Below, piece after piece: positions 24,052 to 28,741 of a stretch of 28,741 bases of DNA. The stretch spans positions 1 through 28,741 of the forward strand of contig DAXX01000066.1 in NCBI GenBank assembly GCA_002506605.1, given 5' to 3'. The stretch comes from Thaumarchaeota archaeon UBA160 (GTDB lineage Archaea; Thermoproteota; Nitrososphaeria; Conexivisphaerales; UBA164). The notes beneath the pieces were generated by a model. That model had not been told where the DNA came from and did not search any database. It was given only the letters and a program-made list of their open reading frames with translations. Position numbers and translations under genes: made by a program. Each line of letters starts with the position of its first letter. The first letter of the stretch is position 1.

Positions 24052-25053
24052 ATGCAGGAAAAGCTTACCCTTGATTCAAAAACAATAGAAGCTTTAAAGA
24101 GAGCGCATTATGGAATTTTTGGACATTCTGCTGTTGAAATATGCCATTGGACAAAAGAAGCTATCCGAAAAAAGAGCGGCTGCTACAAGAACAAATTCTA
24201 TGGCATACAAACGCATCAGTGCATGGAGTTTACCCCAACCGCGGTTTTTTGCGAAAACAGGTGCATATATTGCTGGAGGCCAAATGAATTTTATAAAATG
24301 CTAAAGATGCCTGAAGGATGGATCGATGAACCTGCAGAAATAGTAAAAAACCTTGAAAGTGAAAGAAAAAAGCTCTTGATAGGTTTCATGGGAGATAGTA
24401 ATGTTGATAAAGAGTGGCTAAAGAATGCTTTAACTCCGTCTCATTATTCAATTTCCCTATCGGGCGAACCTACAATGTATCCTAAACTTCCCGAACTTAT
24501 CAAATACTTAAAAACTCTTTCTAATACAAAAAGCATATTTTTAGTTACAAACGGCCAAGAGCCGGATATGCTAAAGCGCCTTATGGATGAGGACGCTCTT
24601 CCTACACAGATTTATCTTTCGATGAATGCTTATGACAAAGATGATTTTATTAAAATTAACAGACCGCTGTATAAGGATGCTTGGGAAAGATGGAATAGAT
24701 CTTTAGAGCTTCTGAGCCAAATGAAAACGAGAACAGTAATAAGAATTACCTTAATAAAAGGGTATAATGATAAATCAGAACAGTTGCCAAAAGCAGCAGA
24801 TCTTATAAAGAGAGGTAATCCGCATTTTGTTGAAGTAAAATCTTACATGCACATAGGTTATTCACAAAGTAGGCTAAGCTCAGATAACATGCTAAATTTT
24901 GAAGAAATTAAGAGTTTTACCATTAAGCTTCTCTCTTACCTTCCTGAATTTGTTTATATGGATGATATGCCTAGATCTTTAATATCAGTAATTCAAAATA
25001 CAAAAAGATATACAGACAGATGGATTATTAAAGATGGTTCTTATACAAAGTAA
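24052..25053 (+). CDS. taw1: tRNA-Phe 4-demethylwyosine synthase (Taw1/TYW1)
   Basis: A 333-residue radical SAM enzyme. It condenses N1-methylguanosine-37 of tRNA-Phe with C2-C3 of pyruvate to make the tricyclic base imG-14. The cysteine pattern is diagnostic: Cys67, 71 and 74 (CENRCIYC) bind the radical SAM 4Fe-4S cluster, and Cys31, 44 and 57 bind the second cluster, with the same 13, 13 and 10 residue spacings as the Methanocaldococcus enzyme. Also seen: SLSGEPTMYPKL and VTNGQEPDML (SAM-binding strands), ISINR-like FIKINRPL, and IRITLIKGYND. ATG 24052 is leaderless by TATA position; an out-of-frame ATG precedes it at 24048. It diverges from pheT and faces the RNase P RNA gene. Confidence 0.95.
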   Translation: MQEKLTLDSKTIEALKRAHYGIFGHSAVEICHWTKEAIRKKSGCYKNKFYGIQTHQCMEFTPTAVFCENRCIYCWRPNEFYKMLKMPEGWIDEPAEIVKNLESERKKLLIGFMGDSNVDKEWLKNALTPSHYSISLSGEPTMYPKLPELIKYLKTLSNTKSIFLVTNGQEPDMLKRLMDEDALPTQIYLSMNAYDKDDFIKINRPLYKDAWERWNRSLELLSQMKTRTVIRITLIKGYNDKSEQLPKAADLIKRGNPHFVEVKSYMHIGYSQSRLSSDNMLNFEEIKSFTIKLLSYLPEFVYMDDMPRSLISVIQNTKRYTDRWIIKDGSYTK

Positions 25054-25071
25054 AGTTAGATTCTTAAAAAT

Positions 25072-25374
25072 TGGGCGTGCGGCTCGTAGCCCTCCTTTTG
25101 TTTAAGCGGGATTTGACTATGCGGCCAACCTAGGCCTCACCCACGGGTGCTTCATAGGCCAGTTTTGGCCTTTCTTCGTTTGGGATGGCCGTTTCATCCC
25201 TTTAACAAGCGTCCTCAGGCAACCATTTGGTTGCCATCAAAGCCATCTGCTTGTTTGGGTATCGTTTCTGTTCCAGAGCCGGCGATCTCTCGCCGCGCGT
25301 CGCCGCGCCAAACCCCGTGGACGAAGGGAGGAGCTTCCTCAGGTTTCCCCGTAACCCGCCCGGCCGCTCGCCCA
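25072..25374 (-). ncRNA. rnpB: RNase P RNA
   Basis: A 303-base, GC-rich island in an AT-rich region. Read on the minus strand, its ends form the long P1 helix: TGGGCG (25369-25374) pairs with CGCCCA (25072-25077), and an inner GCGGC pairs with GCCGC. The conserved GAGGAAGCTCC near the 5' end (plus-strand 25326-25340) is conserved region I, ACAGAAA (25265-25271) is the CR-IV-type motif, and GGCTACGAGCC (25081-25091) is the 3' conserved region. Internal perfect hairpins such as GGCAACC-AAAT-GGTTGCC are present. Size suits archaeal type A. A TATA-like AGTTTATAATTTT (25395-25406) lies 26 bases before the 5' end. The apparent ORFs on both strands here are spurious. It matures tRNA 5' ends. Confidence 0.92.
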
Positions 25375-25394
25375 TTTTACTTAAGTAAAAAACA

Positions 25395-25406
25395 AAATTA
25401 TAAACT
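25395..25406 (-). promoter_or_regulatory. TATA box of the RNase P RNA gene
   Basis: The minus strand reads AGTTTATAATTTT, centred 26 bases before the predicted RNA 5' end at 25374. It supports transcription starting exactly at the P1 helix. Confidence 0.5.
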
Positions 25407-25454
25407 TGACCAAAAATCTTAATCATAAAGATTTGTTATATTATTGTCTATTAT

Positions 25455-25478
25455 GTAATTAAAAATAAAAAACTAAAC
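25455..25478 (-). terminator. T-rich terminator after porB
   Basis: Directly after the porB stop the minus strand carries TTTTTTATTTTTAATTAC. Archaeal RNA polymerase stops at such T runs without a hairpin. It separates the por operon from rnpB, transcribed in the same direction. Confidence 0.45.
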
Positions 25479-25481
25479 GGT

Positions 25482-26435
25482 TTATTCTACTAGAGGACCT
25501 ATAACTGTTCTGCCAACAAGCTTGTTTATTTTGTCAACTTCTAAGTCTACTTCTTTTTGTATAGCTTCTATTTCCTCTTCAGTAAGATGGCTAAACCTTC
25601 CTTGAAGTTCAAAATAGTGCCTTACATGCTTTCTTCTGGGAACGCTTACGGTAACTCTGAATTGACCTTCTTCCTCTTCCCAGTTTATCCAAAGAGCAGT
25701 CTCTGTAGCTAGCCTAGCTAATACTATACCATACCTTGGATCAAATTTCCAACCTGTAGTGCATGGTTGTATTACGTGTATAAAAGAAGGTCCATTTACC
25801 TCAAGGCCTTTTTTGAATTTGTTCATCATATCTGTAAAATATCCTGGATTAGCTGTTGCAACGTATGGTATCTTGTGAGCTGCTACTATTTCCGCTATAG
25901 GTTTCTTTTGTTGGATCTTTCCTTTTAAAATCTTGCCAACAGGCGTTGTTGTAGTCCAAGCATAAACAGGAGTCCCGCCGCTCCTTTGTATACCAGTGTT
26001 CATATAAGCTTCATTATCATAAAGCACGTACATCACTTTGTGTCCTCTTTCAAGCATACCGCTAAGAGCTTGGAAACCGATATCATATGTGCCCCCATCT
26101 CCTGCTAAAGCTATTATGTTTATTCTTTTTGACGGATCTATAACCCCCTTAGCCTTTAAAGCTTTAAGGGCAGATTCGATACCGCTTGCAACGGCTGCAG
26201 CGTTTTCAAAAGCTACATGTATCCATGGAACTTTCCAGGAAGTGTATGGGAAAGGCGTAGTTGAGACTTCTACACATCCTGTAGCGTTGACTACAATTGT
26301 GTTAGGGCCAGCTACCTTTAAAAGTAGCTTAACAATTGTACCCGCTGTGCAACCTGCACACAGTCCGTGCCCTGGTGCAAGATATTCTTCTCTCGGGACG
26401 TCGTATACTGTCCTAAAAAAAGGTTTTGCCATCAT
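25482..26435 (-). CDS. porB: pyruvate:ferredoxin oxidoreductase beta subunit
   Basis: A 317-residue thiamine-diphosphate subunit. Visible: LCAGCTAG with Cys26 and Cys29, Cys54 in NATGCVEVS and a fourth cysteine in IQPCTTGW, which together ligate a 4Fe-4S cluster; the ThDP/Mg site GDGGTYDIGFQALSGMLERG followed by VLYDNEAYMNTGIQRS. Last gene of porGDAB. Start ATG 26435 overlaps the porA stop (ATGATGG); the second ATG at 26432 is equally possible. The order and sequence favour pyruvate over 2-oxoisovalerate as substrate, but specificity is not proven by sequence alone. Products are acetyl-CoA, CO2 and reduced ferredoxin. A T-rich run after the stop may terminate the operon. Confidence 0.94.
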   Translation of the reverse strand: MMAKPFFRTVYDVPREEYLAPGHGLCAGCTAGTIVKLLLKVAGPNTIVVNATGCVEVSTTPFPYTSWKVPWIHVAFENAAAVASGIESALKALKAKGVIDPSKRINIIALAGDGGTYDIGFQALSGMLERGHKVMYVLYDNEAYMNTGIQRSGGTPVYAWTTTTPVGKILKGKIQQKKPIAEIVAAHKIPYVATANPGYFTDMMNKFKKGLEVNGPSFIHVIQPCTTGWKFDPRYGIVLARLATETALWINWEEEEGQFRVTVSVPRRKHVRHYFELQGRFSHLTEEEIEAIQKEVDLEVDKINKLVGRTVIGPLVE

Positions 26436-27637
26436 TCTCTTACACCCCAGTAAATGCTCTCTTTTTGCATTTCATGTGAAACATACATGTCCTTTACCTT
26501 TTCATATATAGCAGCTATATCTTTTTCTGTTACTGTTCTCTGTCCGATTCCTATAATAAAGCTATAAACATATTTTTCAATCCCTCTTGAATATAGAGAG
26601 CTTATTATTTCTCTTGCAACAGGTCCTGATATACCTACTCCGAAAGTTATAGCTCTATCTAGCACAACTAAAGCCTTTGTTTTTTCAGCAAGTTTAGCTA
26701 TGTCTTCTGATGGAAATGGTCTGTAAAGCCTTATCCTCGCAAGTCCTATCTTTTCCCCTTTCTTCCTTAACTCTTCAACACCTTCCTTTAGAGTACCAAA
26801 GATCCCTCCATAAGTTACAAAAGTTATATCTGAGCCTTCAACGCCATCCTCTTCAATGATGCCGTACTTTCTTTCATACCTTTTGCCATATTCTTCATCA
26901 GCTTCCCTCACAACATCATATGCATTTTTCATTGCCACCACCTGCTGATATTTGAACTCATAATACCAGTCAGGATTGGCTATAGAGCCCATTGTTATCG
27001 GCTTCTCAGGGTTTAATGTGTACCATTGTGAATTCTTTGGTATATAATCCTTAAAAGCGTCTGCCTTCTCAGAAACATAAACTGGTTCATATGTATGGCT
27101 CATTGCATAGCCATCATATGCAACCATGACCGGTAGAAAGACCCTTGGATCTTCAGCTATTTTATAAGCTTGAATTATAGAATCGTACGCTTCCTGTGCA
27201 GTTGAAGCTATCAGTGTTACCCAAGAGGTATCTCTCGTGTTCATTACATCGGTATAATCTCCCCATATGCTTATAGGAGCAGAAAGAGCCCTTGCAGCAA
27301 CCGACATTACTATCGGTAATCTTAGACCTGAAGCTATGTGAAGTAATTCGTGCATAAGCTCCAGCCCTTGGGATGCCGTTGCTGTAAAAGCCCTTGCCCC
27401 AAATGCGCTTGCGCCTATTGCAGCACTCATAGCGCTGTGTTCACTTTCTACATGTATCATTTCAGCCTTAAGCTCTCCATTTGCTATGAATTCTGAAATT
27501 CTCTCTACAACAGTGGTCTGCGGAGTAATCGGATAAGCAGAAACCACATCTACGTCTGCGTCCTTTACAGCTTGAGCGATTGCAAAGTTAGAACTCAGAG
27601 GTAACCTTTTCCAAGTTACCTTAAGCACGGTTTCCAT
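26432..27637 (-). CDS. porA: pyruvate:ferredoxin oxidoreductase alpha subunit
   Basis: A 401-residue subunit covering domains I and II of POR. Visible: AYPITPQTTVVERISE (ThDP-activating region, near residue 35), HVESEHSAMSAAIGASAFGARAFTATASQGLELMHE (catalytic Glu and the pyrimidine-binding segment), and ARALSAPISIWGDYTDVMNTRDTSWV, a segment typical of pyruvate-specific enzymes. The C-terminal half (ITFVTYGGIFGTLKEGVEELR) is the transketolase C-like domain. ATG 27637 has a strong GGAGGAG about 8 bases upstream, inside the end of porD, whose stop is 1 base away from the start. Overlap with porB indicates coupling. Confidence 0.94.
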   Translation of the reverse strand: METVLKVTWKRLPLSSNFAIAQAVKDADVDVVSAYPITPQTTVVERISEFIANGELKAEMIHVESEHSAMSAAIGASAFGARAFTATASQGLELMHELLHIASGLRLPIVMSVAARALSAPISIWGDYTDVMNTRDTSWVTLIASTAQEAYDSIIQAYKIAEDPRVFLPVMVAYDGYAMSHTYEPVYVSEKADAFKDYIPKNSQWYTLNPEKPITMGSIANPDWYYEFKYQQVVAMKNAYDVVREADEEYGKRYERKYGIIEEDGVEGSDITFVTYGGIFGTLKEGVEELRKKGEKIGLARIRLYRPFPSEDIAKLAEKTKALVVLDRAITFGVGISGPVAREIISSLYSRGIEKYVYSFIIGIGQRTVTEKDIAAIYEKVKDMYVSHEMQKESIYWGVRE

Positions 27638-27638
27638 T

Positions 27639-27962
27639 TTATTTCTCCTCCTCCACCCAATCTATAGCTTTAGGCTCACATTCTTCAACACACATGCCAC
27701 AACCTTTGCAGTAATTATAATTAACTTCTACGCTAAATTTGAACTGTCTCCCGCTTTTTGTTGTATATGGCTGATCTATTATATAAATAGCAGGTTCAGG
27801 GCAGACTATCCAGCATCTCAGGCATCTTGTACACTTGTCCTGTTCTATTACCGGTTTAAATGTTCTCCAATCACCAGTATATCTTGTCTCGCTGTTTCCA
27901 GGTTCGAGAATAGCGCCACCTAGCGGCAGTTCTTTCCATCCTAAAAGCTTTTCTTGCGTCAA
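27639..27962 (-). CDS. porD: pyruvate:ferredoxin oxidoreductase delta subunit (2[4Fe-4S])
   Basis: A 107-residue ferredoxin-like subunit that takes electrons from the alpha/beta site to soluble ferredoxin. Two complete CxxCxxCxxxC motifs are present: Cys44, 47, 50 and 54 (CTRCLRCWIVCP), and Cys85, 88, 91 and 95 (CKGCGMCVEEC), the second followed by Glu instead of the usual Pro. The N-terminal 40 residues include GWKELPLGGAILEPGNSETRYTGDWR, common in PorD. The start is TTG 27962, overlapping the porG stop (AATTGA), supported by GGTGA at 27973-27977, 10 bases upstream. There is no ATG alternative near the N-terminus. Confidence 0.95.
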   Translation of the reverse strand: MTQEKLLGWKELPLGGAILEPGNSETRYTGDWRTFKPVIEQDKCTRCLRCWIVCPEPAIYIIDQPYTTKSGRQFKFSVEVNYNYCKGCGMCVEECEPKAIDWVEEEK

Positions 27963-28519
27963 TTTATTATTTTCACCTTCTCATAAGAAGTTTTAACTAT
28001 CTGGTAATTTAAATCTGCCACTTTTTTACTAAATGTTTCATGCAAGGCCTTTTCAAGCGAATCGAGGGTTGCCAAAGGTACAACCTTAACAAGCGCACCA
28101 ACCATAGCAGTATTAACTATAGCTGACTTAAGAATATCAAGCGCTATATGTGTTGCGTCGACAACTGCAATTTTAACGTCGTTTCTTCCAATTAAAGCTT
28201 TTATTTCATCATCACTTTTTGACGAATTTATTAAGACCATACCATTTTCTTTCAAACCCTCCATGTATATTGACTTGTCTATGCTAGGATCTAAAATCAC
28301 CACAATATCTGGGTTTATAATCGGCGCTCTTGAATAAATTGGTTTTTCCGAAACTTTGGTATATGCCTTAACAGGTGCGCCCCTTCTTTCAGCGCCAAAC
28401 TCAGGATATGCTTGCGCATACTTACCATCAAGTATTGCAGCTTCAGCAACCAAAACCCCAGCCGTGACGGCTCCTTGGCCTCCTCTTCCGTGCCACCTAA
28501 TTTCATATCTATCTTGCAT
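27959..28519 (-). CDS. porG: pyruvate:ferredoxin oxidoreductase gamma subunit
   Basis: A 186-residue subunit (domain III), which binds CoA or assists its entry. Visible: RWHGRGGQGAVTAGVLVAEA (near the N-terminus), AYPEFGAERRGAPVKAYTKVS, PDIVVILDPSI, and TAMVGALVKVVPLATLDSLEKAL. It opens the porGDAB operon. The start is ATG 28519; the TTG at 28525 would add two residues. A TATA-like GTTTTTAAGA (28551-28560, minus) lies about 37 bases upstream, implying a leader of roughly ten bases, though the exact start is not certain. The four-subunit gene order is the classical archaeal arrangement. Confidence 0.94.
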   Translation of the reverse strand: MQDRYEIRWHGRGGQGAVTAGVLVAEAAILDGKYAQAYPEFGAERRGAPVKAYTKVSEKPIYSRAPIINPDIVVILDPSIDKSIYMEGLKENGMVLINSSKSDDEIKALIGRNDVKIAVVDATHIALDILKSAIVNTAMVGALVKVVPLATLDSLEKALHETFSKKVADLNYQIVKTSYEKVKIIN

Positions 28520-28741
28520 AATCAATCTTGCTTAACTATTAAGATGAGATTCTTAAAAACTTTATTAATAAAACTCATTTATATTCAATCTTTTGAAATA
28601 ATAACGCTATTATAATTTTAAATATTTTAATTAATAAAGATATTGAAAGTTAATTGAGTTCCGCAAACCTAGCAGTTTTAAATCGCTGGGTGCCGTTAAC
28701 TTAAGCCTATCTTAATTACCTCAGTCCTATTATCAATGAAA
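28520..28741. other. promoter region of porGDAB and an unassigned end of window
   Basis: It contains the por TATA box and, further out, a nested inverted repeat (28647-28702). No gene is seen on either strand up to the window end. Confidence 0.45.
28647..28702. repeat. nested inverted repeat of unknown role
   Basis: Outer arms AAGTTAA (28647-28653) and TTAACTT (28696-28702) enclose inner arms CCTAGC (28668-28673) and GCTGGG (28685-28690, one G-T pair). The stretch is slightly richer in GC than its surroundings. It could be a small RNA, a piece of an RNA gene or a protein-binding site. The window ends 39 bases later. Confidence 0.3.

Noticed and set aside
25147..25426. Two overlapping ORFs of 91 and 74 codons on opposite strands
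   Set aside because: They lie over the RNase P RNA gene. GC-rich RNA lacks stop codons by composition, and neither frame has a ribosome site or a recognisable domain.
1..28741. CRISPR arrays or defence islands
   Set aside because: No regularly spaced repeats and no Cas, restriction, toxin or retron-type genes were found on either strand.

Overview
The window is a continuous piece of an AT-rich archaeal chromosome. The archaeal assignment rests on a histone, an RFC small subunit, archaeal-type HisRS, ThrRS and PheRS-beta, aEF-1beta, Taw1, TATA boxes about 26-30 bases before many start codons (leaderless mRNAs) and GGTGA/GGAGG Shine-Dalgarno sites at genes inside operons. The lineage cannot be fixed by reading alone. 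A histone, a four-gene succinate dehydrogenase, a four-subunit pyruvate:ferredoxin oxidoreductase and Sulfolobus-like MTA phosphorylase fit several low-GC lineages (Thermoplasmatota, ARMAN-like DPANN, deep TACK archaea).

Layout. Positions 1-444 hold an unassigned edge fragment, a tiny lysine-rich ORF and a histone gene. Positions 480-7189 (minus) carry sdhABCD, then sucCD, then a YchF-like GTPase. Together the sdh and suc products perform succinyl-CoA to succinate to fumarate. Positions 7284-9492 (plus) hold moaC, moaB and rfcS, the last two overlapping. Positions 9493-10407 are a 0.9-kb gene-free stretch that looks like decayed mobile DNA. Positions 10408-15929 hold hisS (plus) facing thrC and ileS (minus). 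Positions 16139-18576 (plus) hold a macro-domain protein, mtnA, tRNA-Arg(TCG) starting at the base after the mtnA stop codon, a membrane protein and a winged-helix protein. Positions 18573-21181 (minus) hold an MTA phosphorylase and thrS. Positions 21604-22061 (plus) hold a Zn-ribbon protein and aEF-1beta. pheT (minus) and taw1 (plus) diverge from a repeat-rich 333-base region. The RNase P RNA gene (minus, 25072-25374) is a GC-rich island containing no real protein gene. The window ends with the minus-strand porGDAB operon.

Themes. (1) Central carbon and electron metabolism: POR, succinyl-CoA synthetase and SDH. (2) Translation: four aminoacyl-tRNA synthetases, tRNA-Arg, RNase P RNA, Taw1, aEF-1beta, a Zn-ribbon protein and a YchF-like GTPase. 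(3) Methionine salvage: MTA phosphorylase and MtnA perform consecutive steps and lie 0.9 kb apart. No CRISPR array, intact insertion sequence or defence system was seen. The least explained parts are the scar between rfcS and hisS, the membrane/winged-helix pair, the tiny ORF at 144-200, and the palindromes and repeats in the gene-free stretches.
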